In this document: piece by piece, positions 22,741-31,685 of the stretch | How positions within the stretch are numbered: position 1 is the first letter of the stretch | How the letters are laid out: every line of letters begins with the position of its first letter | DNA from: CAZSWR01 sp964610885 | GTDB taxonomy: Bacteria; Bacteroidota; Ignavibacteria; Kapaibacteriales; UBA2268 | Assembly: GCA_964610885.1 (NCBI GenBank) | Contig: CAZSWR010000025.1 | Location: 1-39,456, forward strand | Direction of reading: 5' to 3' | DNA length: 39,456 bases | The notes under the pieces: model-generated | Seen by the model: only the letters and a program-made list of their open reading frames with translations | What the model was told of the DNA's origin: nothing | Databases searched by the model: none | Made by a program: the position numbers and the translations under genes

Positions 22741-24978
22741 CTACGCAATATCAAAAAAGTTAGTGTCGGTACGGAATTGCCTCAGGAATTCGCGGCGGAC
22801 ATTTCGGTTCGATGATTTTTGCATTCGCGGGTCGGAATCGATCAAATCGAAGGCACATTTCCTGGCGCGGGCGATCATGTCTCCGTCCGTAACCAAATTC
22901 ACGAAACGGAAATTGGGCATACCGCTTTGCTTGGTTCCCAAGACGTCTCCCGGGCCGCGAAGCTCCAGGTCGGTTTCGGCGATTTTGAATCCGTCGCTCG
23001 TTTCCTCCATGGCCCGAAGCCTGATGACGGCGCTCTTCGCGTCAATTTCCCCGCCCAGTTGCCGCTTGCCGATCTGGTATTCGTAATGGTCCTTCGTGGA
23101 GAGGAAACACCAAGATTGGTATTGACCGCGACCCACGCGGCCACGCAATTGGTGCAACTGCGAAAGGCCGAACCGTTCCGCATTCTCGATCAGCATAACG
23201 CTGGCGTTCGGGATGTCGATGCCCACCTCGATGACCGTGGTGGCCACGAGGATGTCGTATCTTTTGTTCAAAAAATCGCGCATTGTTTCGTCTTTCTCGT
23301 ACCAAAACATTTGCCCGTGGAGCAGCCCTACGCGGAATTCCGGGAAAACTGAATCCTTCATCAGCTCGTAGTGTTCGACGGCGCTCTTCAGGTCCATTTT
23401 GTCGGACTTTTCGACCAATGGATACACGATAAACGCTTGGCGGCCCGCCCGGATCTCATCGCGAATGAAATCATAAGTGGAGGAAATTTTGCTCTCGAAG
23501 ACGACTCGCGTTTTGATCGGCAATCGGTTTTTGGGCATCTCGCGTATAATCGATACGTCCAAATCGCCGTAAAGCGTCAGCGAAAGCGTGCGCGGAATTG
23601 GAGTGGCAGACATCACTAAAATATGCGGGGCAATCCCGCCCGAGGCCCCAAACGAAGCGCCAGCCAACGATTTCAGTTCGGCCCGCTGCGCCACGCCGAA
23701 TCGGTGTTGCTCATCGATAACGAGCATTGCCAAACGGTTGTACTCGACAGAACTCTCGAACATCGCATGTGTGCCAATGATTATGTCTGCTTTGCCGGTG
23801 CGAATCTCTTCCAGGGCTTGGTTGCGGACTTTCGTTTTCTGCCCGCCGACCAATTGCACAACGTTCACGTCCAGCCCGGCCACGAGGTTCTTGATCGAGA
23901 TATAATGTTGCTCGGCGAGGAGTTCGGTCGGGGCCACCATGGCCGCCTGGCAATCGTTGTCGATGGCCATGAGCATCGACAGTACGGCCACAATAGTCTT
24001 GCCCGAACCGACGTCGCCCTGTAGCAGCCGATTCATCGGTTTGCCCGATTTGAAATCCTGGCCGACCTCTCGGAGTGTGCGTTTCTGGCCGGCTGTCAGC
24101 TCGAAGGGCAGGCTGTCGTACAGCTTACGGGCGCGCGGGCTTTTCGGGTCCAGCACGGGCGCCGATTCCACGGTTTTAATCCCAGCCTTGCGGAGCGCCA
24201 GAAACGTCTCGAAGAAGAAAATCTCATCGAATTTCATGCGCTCGCGGCTGCGTTCGATCATCTCGGCGGATTCGGGAAAATGCAGGTTTTTAATTGCATC
24301 ATGTAGCCCAAGCAGGTTCTCGCGTTGCAGAATTTCTTCGGATAGCGTTTCCTGGATTTCGGGCAGCTCTTTGTTCAGCGCGGCGACGAGCGCCGTGCGC
24401 AGTTGGCGGGTTGTGAACTTGAATGTACGCATTTTCTGCGTCAGCGGATAGACGGGCAGAATCGCGCCGGAGGAATATTCTTCCTCTTCGTCGGGGTCGA
24501 AATGCTCGATTTCCGGGTGGTTGAACTTCACGGTCATGCCCTGCCCAAGCTCCGGCAGGCCGCTGATGGTCAGTAGTTCGTTTTCTTTGATCGAATTATT
24601 AAAGAAATCGATATAGTTCCAAAAAGTGATTTCGCCATGCCCGCCGGACGAATCGCGCAGGCTGACGATCAGCATACGGCGGTTCTTGCCGAAATGGTGT
24701 TCGCGCTTTCGCTCCACGCGGGCCACGACGGTAACCTCCGTGCGCGATACGAAATTCTTCGCTGCTATGTCTTGGAATTCGGAACGCTCCTGAAGCATGC
24801 GGACAGCGACGGCGCGCAGTGTGGCCATTTGCTCGCGGTGCACGTAGTCCCGAGGAAAATAGAAACAAAGGTCGCGAATGGTTGTAATTCCGTCCTCGGC
24901 CAATGCCTTGGCTCGCTGCGGCCCGATACCTTTAATGTATTGAAGCGGGGAACTGTCTGTTTCTTTTTTCGTTGTCAT
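22741..24978 (-). CDS. recG: ATP-dependent DNA helicase RecG
   Basis: The 745-residue protein is of full RecG length. It opens with a helix-hairpin-helix-like LQYIKGIGPQRAKALAEDGI. The wedge/OB domain (EVTVVARVERKREHHFGKNR, VSLRDSSGGHGEITFWNY) grips branched DNA. The helicase motifs follow: Walker A GDVGSGKT near residue 320, DEQH (VIDEQHRFG) near 420, SATPIPRT, TTVIEVGIDIPNASVMLI and QLHQLRGRVGRG. The C-terminal RecG motif LRGPGDVLGTKQSG is present. RecG reverses stalled replication forks and remodels Holliday junctions and R-loops in the cytoplasm. The ATG at 24978 is followed by TTKKETDSSP. It is divergent from the lipoprotein gene at 25051, with a 72-base promoter region between them. Confidence 0.97.
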   Translation of the reverse strand: MTTKKETDSSPLQYIKGIGPQRAKALAEDGITTIRDLCFYFPRDYVHREQMATLRAVAVRMLQERSEFQDIAAKNFVSRTEVTVVARVERKREHHFGKNRRMLIVSLRDSSGGHGEITFWNYIDFFNNSIKENELLTISGLPELGQGMTVKFNHPEIEHFDPDEEEEYSSGAILPVYPLTQKMRTFKFTTRQLRTALVAALNKELPEIQETLSEEILQRENLLGLHDAIKNLHFPESAEMIERSRERMKFDEIFFFETFLALRKAGIKTVESAPVLDPKSPRARKLYDSLPFELTAGQKRTLREVGQDFKSGKPMNRLLQGDVGSGKTIVAVLSMLMAIDNDCQAAMVAPTELLAEQHYISIKNLVAGLDVNVVQLVGGQKTKVRNQALEEIRTGKADIIIGTHAMFESSVEYNRLAMLVIDEQHRFGVAQRAELKSLAGASFGASGGIAPHILVMSATPIPRTLSLTLYGDLDVSIIREMPKNRLPIKTRVVFESKISSTYDFIRDEIRAGRQAFIVYPLVEKSDKMDLKSAVEHYELMKDSVFPEFRVGLLHGQMFWYEKDETMRDFLNKRYDILVATTVIEVGIDIPNASVMLIENAERFGLSQLHQLRGRVGRGQYQSWCFLSTKDHYEYQIGKRQLGGEIDAKSAVIRLRAMEETSDGFKIAETDLELRGPGDVLGTKQSGMPNFRFVNLVTDGDMIARARKCAFDLIDSDPRMQKSSNRNVRREFLRQFRTDTNFFDIA

Positions 24979-25050
24979 TGACTCGTTATAACCAAGAAAT
25001 TTATTAATTTTGAAATAAAAGATTTATCAATTTTTATATTAGGTTATCCG

Positions 25051-26244
25051 ATGAGTTTAAAAATACGAATTATTTCCTTGATAATGATACTTTTTGCAGT
25101 GTCATGCTCGAAGAAGCAAACATTCGACGAACCGAAGTTCAACGAGTTTATGAAAATTACCTCGGAAACAATCGAGACTTTCGACGGTAAGGATTCGATG
25201 AAGATATTGGTCGAATACTCGTATCCGTCCGATTCCTCGATTTTCTGGACTTCGGCGGTCTACAAAAACACAGCCGGCCAAGTGGTCCGCGAGGTGAAGC
25301 GCGAGTTGGACAAAGCAGGCTTCCCGCGCATAGAAATGATGACCCAAGGCGGCAAGCTCGTCCAGACGATCGTGCTCCAATACAACGCAAAAGCTATGCT
25401 GCCCGAATCCAAAATTGCTTACAATGGCGACACCATCGAGGCAAATCTGAGCATGAAGGAAATCACAGTTTTCGATACCGCCGGTTTCATGGCCTCGAAA
25501 GAAATCATCAACTATGCACCGGAAGCGGATTTCCGCAACGAAGAGGGCACTCGCGAAATCGCCCACTACATCTACAGGTTCTTGCCGCCGCCGCCCGCCC
25601 GACCCAAAGGCCCCAATGCCTATTTCTCGTGGATCGAATCGGGGAAGACTTTCTTCCATCCGAGCATAGCAAAGGACGTGAAAGGCAAATTCAAACCCGG
25701 ACAGTTGCTGACTTCGATTAATGCAAAATTCAACGAACAAGGGCTGCCGACGCAATACATTGCTAACAATAACATGATCAATAACAAACACAACGAATAC
25801 TTCTCGACCGACCTGAACGGCTTGGGCAGCTTGCAATCCATCACCGGATGGAACGACGAAGCCAAATCCAAACAAAGCGCCGGCAACACCGAATTCGCCA
25901 TCGAATACGACGGCAACGGCTGGGTGGCCGAGGTAGTCCAATCGCTCTTCAGCGAAAAAGAACAAATGTTCGAAATCGAAATTCGTCGCGAGAAATATGA
26001 CTGGATCGAGGTTCCATTCCAAAACAAACTCGGGCTGTACAACGAAGCCTCCGTCAGGAAAGAATCAACCAACCCCGAGACGAAGAAAACAACCGTCAGC
26101 GAAACGAAAATCGAGAAATTTGCCGACGGCGAGAAAGTGGTCGTGGAACGCGAAGGAACCACATCGGGCCAGGATGACAACAAAAAGGACGAACTTACAG
26201 TGAAGAGAAGAATTTCAAGCAAATACACAGTGATTCGCAAGTAA
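25051..26244 (+). CDS. Lipoprotein of unknown function
   Basis: I do not recognise this 397-residue protein. Residues 1-19 are a lipoprotein signal peptide with lipobox LFAVSC and Cys19 followed by SKK. The rest is hydrophilic and beta-rich, with many K/E/T/N residues. Phrases such as DSMKILVEYSYPSDSSIFWT, GGKLVQTIVLQYNAKAMLP, NAKFNEQGLPTQYIANN and NTEFAIEYDGNGWVAEVVQS look like repeated units of about 60-90 residues. These resemble the 'YDxxGxx' style of RHS/YD-like repeats, but weakly. A proline-rich stretch PPPPARPKG sits at about residue 177. The gene is divergent from recG and convergent with the SDR gene. TAATTTTG at about 25002 could be a -7 element, but no -33 partner is at the right distance. 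Location at the inner or outer membrane is inferred. Confidence 0.8.
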   Translation: MSLKIRIISLIMILFAVSCSKKQTFDEPKFNEFMKITSETIETFDGKDSMKILVEYSYPSDSSIFWTSAVYKNTAGQVVREVKRELDKAGFPRIEMMTQGGKLVQTIVLQYNAKAMLPESKIAYNGDTIEANLSMKEITVFDTAGFMASKEIINYAPEADFRNEEGTREIAHYIYRFLPPPPARPKGPNAYFSWIESGKTFFHPSIAKDVKGKFKPGQLLTSINAKFNEQGLPTQYIANNNMINNKHNEYFSTDLNGLGSLQSITGWNDEAKSKQSAGNTEFAIEYDGNGWVAEVVQSLFSEKEQMFEIEIRREKYDWIEVPFQNKLGLYNEASVRKESTNPETKKTTVSETKIEKFADGEKVVVEREGTTSGQDDNKKDELTVKRRISSKYTVIRK

Positions 26245-26257
26245 TTGCTTACGTGGG

Positions 26258-26983
26258 CTACTTCACCGTGCCCGATCCGCCGTCCACCGAAATGGTTTGG
26301 CCGGTAACGTAGAGCGGGGCGGAAGCGAAAAATTTAATCACTGCAACCACATCTTCGGGCCGGGCGTAGCGCCCCATCGGGATTCGGTTCAAAGGTGGCC
26401 TCGAGGCCGAACTTTCCGTAGGTTCGGCCTCGAACATTATATACCCGGGCGCGACGCAATTGACGGCAATGCGCGGCGCCAACTCCCGAGCTAAGGATTT
26501 GGTCAGTTGGAGCACGGCGGATTTCGAGACGTTGTACGCAATGCGGTGCCGCCACGTTTCAAATGCGCCGCGGGATGCAATATTGATGATTCTTGCCCCC
26601 GGGCCAGCCAAATCGGAAAAGTACTTCGAGCAAAGGAATTGGGCGCGCAGGTTGATGCTATTTGTGGTGTCCCAAACTTCGGCCGATAGCTCGCCGATCG
26701 GGGCCGGAGGCGGAAAGACGCCTGCATTGTTAACCAACAGGCAGGGCGGCCCGAGCTGTTCGGCGAAGAAATTGAATGAGGCGCGGATTTCATCTTCGTT
26801 GCGGAGGTCTGTCCGCATCGAGCAGGCCGCGACGCCCGAGCCAAGAAGCTCCGATAGGGTGGAGGCGGCGCTTTCGGTAGAAGATTTGTAAGTGAAACCA
26901 ATTTGCCAGCCTTCGGAAGCGAGCGCCAGCGCGATAGCTCGACCCAATCGGACTGCGCCGCCGGTGATAATTGCTGTTTTCAT
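26258..26983 (-). CDS. Short-chain dehydrogenase/reductase, pteridine-reductase-like
   Basis: The 241-residue protein is a classical SDR. The cofactor motif is TGGAVRLGRAIA at residues 7-18, where the Arg-Leu-Gly pattern is common in FolM and pteridine reductase relatives that prefer NADPH. It also has LVNNAG at about 84, the catalytic Ser in NIASRGAF and YNVSK at about 149 (Tyr and Lys). The terminus VTGQTISVDGGSGTVK is typical of the family. The substrate may be dihydropterin or another carbonyl compound. The start codon is only one base beyond the stop of the FG-GAP gene upstream, with AAAGG inside that gene's end as ribosome binding site, so the two are translationally coupled. This pairing of a cytoplasmic enzyme with a secreted protein is probably not functional. 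Confidence 0.88.
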   Translation of the reverse strand: MKTAIITGGAVRLGRAIALALASEGWQIGFTYKSSTESAASTLSELLGSGVAACSMRTDLRNEDEIRASFNFFAEQLGPPCLLVNNAGVFPPPAPIGELSAEVWDTTNSINLRAQFLCSKYFSDLAGPGARIINIASRGAFETWRHRIAYNVSKSAVLQLTKSLARELAPRIAVNCVAPGYIMFEAEPTESSASRPPLNRIPMGRYARPEDVVAVIKFFASAPLYVTGQTISVDGGSGTVK

Positions 26984-26984
26984 A

Positions 26985-28673
26985 TTACCTTTGAATTACA
27001 AATTTGCACGAATCGGCCCGGTCGCCAACAATTGTTTCGAGTGTGTAGCTGCCCTGCGGCAAGGAGTTTACCTGAACCGAGAATTCGCCCTCGCCGTTTG
27101 CAAAGGCTTCGCCAGTTAGTACCTTGGCGCCGCCGATGTTGAAGATTGAGTATTTAACCCGTTGCGAAATTGCATTCGAACTGCTGACTTTTATATTGTC
27201 TCCGGCCGGGCATGGAGCCACAAGCAACCGATTGGCAGCGCTTTCGGGCGCGGCGTGGAGTTGCTTGTCGTTGTGGAAAATGAAGTTGCCGTTTCGGCTC
27301 CAGTTCGTATAGGCCACGTCAAGCCGAGTTGAATATTCGTAAACAATATCAATATCGTTTGCGGAGAATGCCTCGGGCGCGAAGCTGATCCAGCCGTTTT
27401 CGCGGTCGAAGCAATAGTGCAGCGGCAGAACTGATGCGCTTCGGGAGCTGACGGAAACAATCCGCTCGATCGGCGAGTGGTCGAAGTAGTATGCAGTTCC
27501 GCCATTCTCGCGCTTGATCACTTTCTGAGTTGCTCTTTTTATCATTTTCCTTTCGGGATCCGCCGCCACGATAACTTCGGAAATGCCTTTCGATGAGGAT
27601 TTCCATTCGGGAACCGAAGAATAGGAGCCGGAGTGGTTTTCGTAGATTTCCAAGGGGGCGTTTGCAATTCCGGTCGCAGGATAGCCCCAAGAGCCGATGA
27701 GCAATTCCGGCTGCCCATCGCCGGTCAGGTCTGCCAGGGCCGCGCCGGAGTAGTAGGCGCCCTCGGCGGAAACGAAATCGGGCGACTGGGCGAAATGATC
27801 GCCTTTGTTCAAATAAATCTGGAATTTCCCGTCGCCTCCGATTTGGCAATTCTGAGTGAATACCAAATCAATCAAACCGTCCGAATTAATATCGCCGGAG
27901 GCAATTGAATTGCCATAGGAAACGTCGGCAGACAGCCACGAAGGAGTGGTTTCGAGCGTGGAGCCTTGGTTCAAATAAATCCGGTTTTTGCTGCGTTCAT
28001 AAGCGCAGACGAGGTCCAAGCGTCCGTCCGAATTAACATCGGCCCAATGCACATCCATAGCGTATCCGGCGTCGGCGCATTGCCATTCGGACGAATCGGC
28101 CAGCACTCCGTTGTGGTTGAAGAAGATGCGGACATGGTCGGGCTTTTCGTCGTAGGATTCGCCTGTGGCAGCGGCCAAATCGGGATAACCATCGCCATTG
28201 GCGTCGCCAAACGAACACGAGAACGTGTATAGTTCGTCCCTCGACGTCCACGAAGGAGTTTTCTCGAGTTCTGTGCCTGTGTTCATGTACAGCTTGATTT
28301 TTCCTGCCGATTGGAACCTTCCCGTGCCGAGATAGACCGAAACGGCAACGTCGGGGCGCCCGTCTTTGTTCACGTCGGCTATCGAGAGGTGCCCGTGGTA
28401 ATCGATATCGTCGGACTGCCAATCGGGGGATTTGTTGTATTTCATGGCCAATGAATCGAAATAGAACACCATCACGCGCGATCGGGCCATATCGTTCCCG
28501 CAGGAAACAACGAAGTCGAGCCAACCATCGCCGTTAATATCGGCAAAAGCGCCGCCGGTGGAGTAGAACTGGCCAGCCACGGAGTTCCATTCGGCAGTCT
28601 TGCCAAGTTCGATTTGCGCGTGCGCATTTACGCAAAAAAAGCAAAGAAGCATAAGCGCAAGTAAGTTTTTCAT
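26985..28673 (-). CDS. Secreted FG-GAP/VCBS repeat protein with T9SS sorting domain
   Basis: The 562-residue protein has a signal peptide (MKNLLALMLLCFFCVNAHAQ). At least six repeats follow, with the calcium-binding pattern D-x-N-x-D-G and a following 'D/E-L/F-V' strand: DINGDGWLDFVVSCG, DVNKDGRPDVAVSVY, DANGDGYPDLAAATG, DVNSDGRLDLVCAYE, DINSDGLIDLVFTQN and DLTGDGQPELLIGSW. They are spaced about 50-60 residues, as in FG-GAP/VCBS beta-propellers like those of integrin alpha chains. Residues about 490-562 (ESAANRLLVAPCPAGD ... GSYTLETIVGDRADSCKFVIQR) are a T9SS type A tail. The likely place is the outer surface, perhaps in adhesion or glycan binding; there is no catalytic motif. The gene precedes an SDR gene with a one-base gap. 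Confidence 0.9.
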   Translation of the reverse strand: MKNLLALMLLCFFCVNAHAQIELGKTAEWNSVAGQFYSTGGAFADINGDGWLDFVVSCGNDMARSRVMVFYFDSLAMKYNKSPDWQSDDIDYHGHLSIADVNKDGRPDVAVSVYLGTGRFQSAGKIKLYMNTGTELEKTPSWTSRDELYTFSCSFGDANGDGYPDLAAATGESYDEKPDHVRIFFNHNGVLADSSEWQCADAGYAMDVHWADVNSDGRLDLVCAYERSKNRIYLNQGSTLETTPSWLSADVSYGNSIASGDINSDGLIDLVFTQNCQIGGDGKFQIYLNKGDHFAQSPDFVSAEGAYYSGAALADLTGDGQPELLIGSWGYPATGIANAPLEIYENHSGSYSSVPEWKSSSKGISEVIVAADPERKMIKRATQKVIKRENGGTAYYFDHSPIERIVSVSSRSASVLPLHYCFDRENGWISFAPEAFSANDIDIVYEYSTRLDVAYTNWSRNGNFIFHNDKQLHAAPESAANRLLVAPCPAGDNIKVSSSNAISQRVKYSIFNIGGAKVLTGEAFANGEGEFSVQVNSLPQGSYTLETIVGDRADSCKFVIQR

Positions 28674-28719
28674 AAGTTTATCGATTTATATCATTCCTAA
28701 GATGAATTAATTGCATTTG

Positions 28720-28743
28720 TCATTCCCGCGCAGGCGGGAATCT
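28720..28743. repeat. REP-like palindrome
   Basis: ATTCCCGC-GCAG-GCGGGAAT at 28722-28741 forms an 8-base-pair stem with a four-base loop. GTCATTCCCGCxxxGGCGGGAATC-type sequences are widespread intergenic repeats in bacteria. It lies upstream of the FG-GAP gene, in the 566-base gap 28674-29239. Confidence 0.6.
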
Positions 28744-28942
28744 CATCTTGAGTTTGGTGGTTACTTATCTCACAAAGCTAATGAAAAATTGTTTTCATGC
28801 AGAAACGATCTTTCAAAAAAGTATTCTCGTTTCGAATGCTTGTCAGCTTGCCCAAGTGCTCCTACCACCTGTGTAGTTGGTTCGAATATGCCATCACCAC
28901 ATCATCTCAAATTGTTCGTTAGAAAACCCCCAATCCTTAAAT

Positions 28943-29017
28943 CCCTTTCTCCCAAAGGGCGAAAGGGACTTCCCATAAAACACGTTTTCTTTCTCCCTTC
29001 TCCCGTCGGGAGAAGGG
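28943..29017. repeat. Two adjacent palindromic repeat modules
   Basis: CCCTTTC..GAAAGGG (28943-28967) and CCCTTCTCCC-GTC-GGGAGAAGGG (28995-29017, ten-base-pair stem) lie 27 bases apart. The second is followed by CCGGGGATGAGGG, a phrase common in intergenic repeats of this bacterial group. The remainder of the gap (28744-28942) has no recognisable gene or structure. Confidence 0.55.
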
Positions 29018-29116
29018 CCGGGGATGAGGGCTTTAATGAACAATTTGGGATCATCACATCAAATTGATTTCCATCCAATGGCACCACGGGAAACTAAATT
29101 ACAGAAAATTCTCAAT

Positions 29117-29159
29117 AAAAACAAAAAGCCCCGCTACCTTGCGAAGGGAAACGGGGCTT
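29117..29159 (-). terminator. Terminator of the carboxyltransferase-biotin carrier operon
   Basis: On the minus strand AAGCCCCG pairs with CGGGGCTT (8 base pairs) around an 18-base loop that holds a further CCCTTCG-type foldback, followed by TTTTGTTTTTATTG. It is 81 bases past the stop codon of the biotin carrier gene. Confidence 0.85.
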
Positions 29160-29194
29160 ATAAACACACACCAAGAATTATTTCAGTTTTTCAG

Positions 29195-29238
29195 AAGAAT
29201 GAATTCATTATTATTTATCCATACTTCATTGCGCTGAG
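29195..29238. repeat. Dispersed ~80-bp element, copy 3 of 4, partial
   Basis: AGAATGAATTCATTATTATTT, then ATCCATACTTCATTGCGCTGAG, repeats the first half of the elements at 22665 and 33600. It ends one base before the stop codon of the biotin carrier gene, so the second half is absent or has been replaced by coding sequence. Confidence 0.5.
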
Positions 29239-29239
29239 C

Positions 29240-29560
29240 TTATTCGAGTTCCATCAGGAGAGTGCCTTTGGGGACCATCGAATCGAGGTTCGAGTAGATC
29301 TTTTTGACACGTCCGTCCTTTGGGGCACGGAGTTCGTTGCGCATTTTCATTGCTTCGAGAATTAGCAATTTGTCGCCTTTGCGGACTTGTTGGCCCTCTT
29401 GGACGAATAACTGGCGAACCGTGCCGGGAATGAATGCTGTAATCTTGTTGAAATCCTTGGGCTGGTAGCCCTTGCGCATTTGAAATTTGCGCGTCAGAGT
29501 GGTTTCGTACTCTGTATCGCCAAGGTCGAGCATCGTATATTTGATATTTTCTTCGTTCAT
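29240..29560 (-). CDS. Biotin carboxyl carrier protein (biotinyl domain)
   Basis: The 106-residue protein carries the biotin attachment motif EAMKM (ILEAMKMRNEL), whose lysine is biotinylated. The surrounding biotinyl/lipoyl fold reads ITAFIPGTVRQLFVQEGQQV and KGDKLLILEAMKM. The first 35 residues are a basic, strand-forming leader. Downstream of the carboxyltransferase gene (68-base gap, same strand), it would carry the carboxyl group between a biotin carboxylase and that carboxyltransferase. It could instead act within a biotin-dependent decarboxylase. The biotin carboxylase itself is not in the window. A terminator follows at 29117-29159. Confidence 0.92.
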   Translation of the reverse strand: MNEENIKYTMLDLGDTEYETTLTRKFQMRKGYQPKDFNKITAFIPGTVRQLFVQEGQQVRKGDKLLILEAMKMRNELRAPKDGRVKKIYSNLDSMVPKGTLLMELE

Positions 29561-29628
29561 TGTACAAAATCTCCGCTGTAAATGTTTCAGAAACTGTTAT
29601 TTAGCAATAAACTTGCAATCGAATAGCA

Positions 29629-31173
29629 TTAGAATGGCGGGATGCCGTGTTTCTTTTGCGGGACGAGAGCCTGTTTGTTCTGTGAGATTCTGAGCGAATG
29701 AATGATGTAGTTACGTGTTTCCTCCGGTCCGATAACCGCGTCGATGTATCCTGCGGCAGCGGCTTTGTACGGGTTGGCGAATTTTTCAGTGTATTCGGCA
29801 ACTTTTTGCTTGCGCATTTCGGCCGGATTTGCTGCATTTTTAATGTCGTCGCGGAAGATTATATTTGCTGCACCTTCGGGACCCATGACTGCGATTTCGG
29901 CTGTCGGCCATGCGAAGACGAAGTCGGCACCCAAGTGGCGGGAGCACATTGCGATGTATCCGCCGCCATAGGCTTTGCGGAGCGTGATAGTGATTTTCGG
30001 AACGGTGGCCTCGCTGTACGAGTAGAGCACTTTGGCCCCGTGGCGGATAACGCCGGCGTGTTCTTGGTCGATGCCGGGCAGATAGCCGGGAAGGTCAACA
30101 AACGTAACGAGGGGGATATTGAAGGCATCGCAGAAGCGGATGAATCGGGCCGATTTGTCCGAAGAATCCACGTCCAGAACGCCGGCCATCACCAATGGTT
30201 GGTTTGCGACAACGCCGACAGTTTCGCCATTCATGCGGCAGAAGCCGATGACGATATTGGCAGCGAAAAGCTCTTGCACCTCGAAGAAGTCCGAATCGTC
30301 GCATACTGCGCGGATAATGTCGCGCACGTCGTAGGGCTGCGTGGAGTCCTTGGGCAGGATGCTGTCGATGCGATAGTTCGATTTCGGTGGTTTCGGCGGG
30401 AATGGATCTGCTTTTTTGCGATTATTCCAGGGAATGAACGAAACCAAGCGTTTGATCTGCTCGATGCACTCGGCTTCGGATTCCGAATAGAAGTGTGCAT
30501 TGCCGGTGATTTCCGCATGGACGCGGGCGCCGCCAAGGTCTTCCATCGAAATTTCTTCGCCAAGCACTGTCTTGATAACTTCAGGGCCGGTGATGAACAT
30601 CTTCGAGATGTTGTTCACGACGAAGACGAAATCCGTCAGAGCGGGCGAATATACAGCACCGCCGGCGCAAGGCCCGAGGATGATCGAAAGCTGAGGGATT
30701 ACGCCCGAAGCCGTTGTGTTGCGAAGGAAGATTTCGCCATATCCGGCGAGCGAATTGACGCCCTCTTGGATGCGGGCACCGCCAGAGTCATTGATACCGA
30801 TCAGGGGCACGCCAAGTTTGATAGCGTGGTCCATGATCTTCGTGATCTTGCGGGCATGAGCCAAACCCAAGGAGCCGCCGGCAACTGTGAAGTCCTGAGC
30901 ATAAATACAAATCGGGAAACCGAGAATGTCGCCTGTACCGGTGATGACGCCGTCTCCGGGAAGGAATTTTTTATCCATTCCGAAATCTTCGGCTTTGTGT
31001 TCGACGAACAAATCGTATTCTTGGAATGTCCCATTGTCAAGCAGGGCTTCGATTCTTTGCCTTGCAGTCATTTTCCCCATAGCGATCTGTTTCTGTATCG
31101 CTTTGTCTCCGCCGCCTTCGGCAACCGTAGTTTTTCTCTTGAAGAAATCAAGCAATCTGTCAACTAAAGACAT
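29629..31173 (-). CDS. Acyl-CoA carboxylase carboxyltransferase (beta) subunit, propionyl-CoA/methylmalonyl-CoA type
   Basis: The frame opens at TTG 31179, but the ATG at 31173 is favoured because GGAG lies seven bases upstream. The 514-residue protein has both crotonase-like halves of the biotin-dependent carboxyltransferase family. The N-half contains GKMTARQRIEALLD, DFTVAGGSLGLAHARKI, INDSGGARIQEG and GPCAGGAVYSPALTDF. The C-half contains GVVANQPLVMAGVLDVDSS, FVDLPGYLPG and RKAYGGGYIAMCSRHLGADF. These phrases are closest to propionyl-CoA carboxylase beta or methylmalonyl-CoA decarboxylase alpha chains; which acyl-CoA is used cannot be decided from sequence. With the biotin carrier downstream it forms part of propionate or methylmalonyl-CoA metabolism. 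No biotin carboxylase or membrane decarboxylase subunit is next to it. Confidence 0.93.
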   Translation of the reverse strand: MSLVDRLLDFFKRKTTVAEGGGDKAIQKQIAMGKMTARQRIEALLDNGTFQEYDLFVEHKAEDFGMDKKFLPGDGVITGTGDILGFPICIYAQDFTVAGGSLGLAHARKITKIMDHAIKLGVPLIGINDSGGARIQEGVNSLAGYGEIFLRNTTASGVIPQLSIILGPCAGGAVYSPALTDFVFVVNNISKMFITGPEVIKTVLGEEISMEDLGGARVHAEITGNAHFYSESEAECIEQIKRLVSFIPWNNRKKADPFPPKPPKSNYRIDSILPKDSTQPYDVRDIIRAVCDDSDFFEVQELFAANIVIGFCRMNGETVGVVANQPLVMAGVLDVDSSDKSARFIRFCDAFNIPLVTFVDLPGYLPGIDQEHAGVIRHGAKVLYSYSEATVPKITITLRKAYGGGYIAMCSRHLGADFVFAWPTAEIAVMGPEGAANIIFRDDIKNAANPAEMRKQKVAEYTEKFANPYKAAAAGYIDAVIGPEETRNYIIHSLRISQNKQALVPQKKHGIPPF

Positions 31174-31452
31174 AAACAAACTCCAATATGTTTAAAAGTT
31201 CATTTCAAAATTACAAAATTACTATCTAATTAAAAAAAGTTAATTTAAAAAACGGACAATTTTTTTTCCACGATTTTCTAATATACTTTATCTTAAGGTT
31301 ATTACGGAGAATAAAAATGTTTAACAAGTTTTAATGAAATGGATAATTATTAACTTTTTCATTAATTATTGGGTTCTATTACGGTTTGTATGAGGACTGT
31401 ATTAAATAGGCTCTATGATGTTTTGTGTGGGAAACAAAGCACTTGAATGCAG

Positions 31453-31523
31453 AACCCTTCCGAAGGTTAATGCCACTGGAGCTTTTGCTTGGGGACGTAT
31501 GTTTTGAAACCTTCGGAAGGGTT
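31453..31523. repeat. REPIN-like pair of inverted 16-bp palindromic arms
   Basis: AACCCTTCCGAAGGTT (31453-31468) and its exact reverse complement AACCTTCGGAAGGGTT (31508-31523) are separated by 39 bases. Each arm is itself nearly palindromic. Two such arms in opposite orientation are the structure of REPINs, the mobile form of REP sequences. The adjacent stretch 31180-31452 is AT-rich and shows no gene; 31524-31685 also shows none that I can support. Confidence 0.7.
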
Positions 31524-31685
31524 AGAAAAATGCAATCTTTAGCAGAATTCTCTGCTGTTGGGCATGTGCATGGCGTACCGAGCCCAACCACATTCTTTTA
31601 TATGCTACAAAAACAATACATACGATACCTCTCACTCCAACCACTACACAATAGGACCAAAGGATGAGCGCGGCCAGAAACGACA

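Noticed and set aside
29698..31167. 489-codon open frame on the + strand opposite the carboxyltransferase gene
   Set aside because: It mirrors the codon pattern of the minus-strand gene, has no ribosome binding site or recognisable domain, and the minus-strand product is an unmistakable carboxyltransferase.
31425..31667. 80-codon open frame next to the transposase remnant
   Set aside because: It spans the inverted-repeat pair, so its sequence is determined by repeats; the product matches nothing, including the N-terminus of the transposase family.
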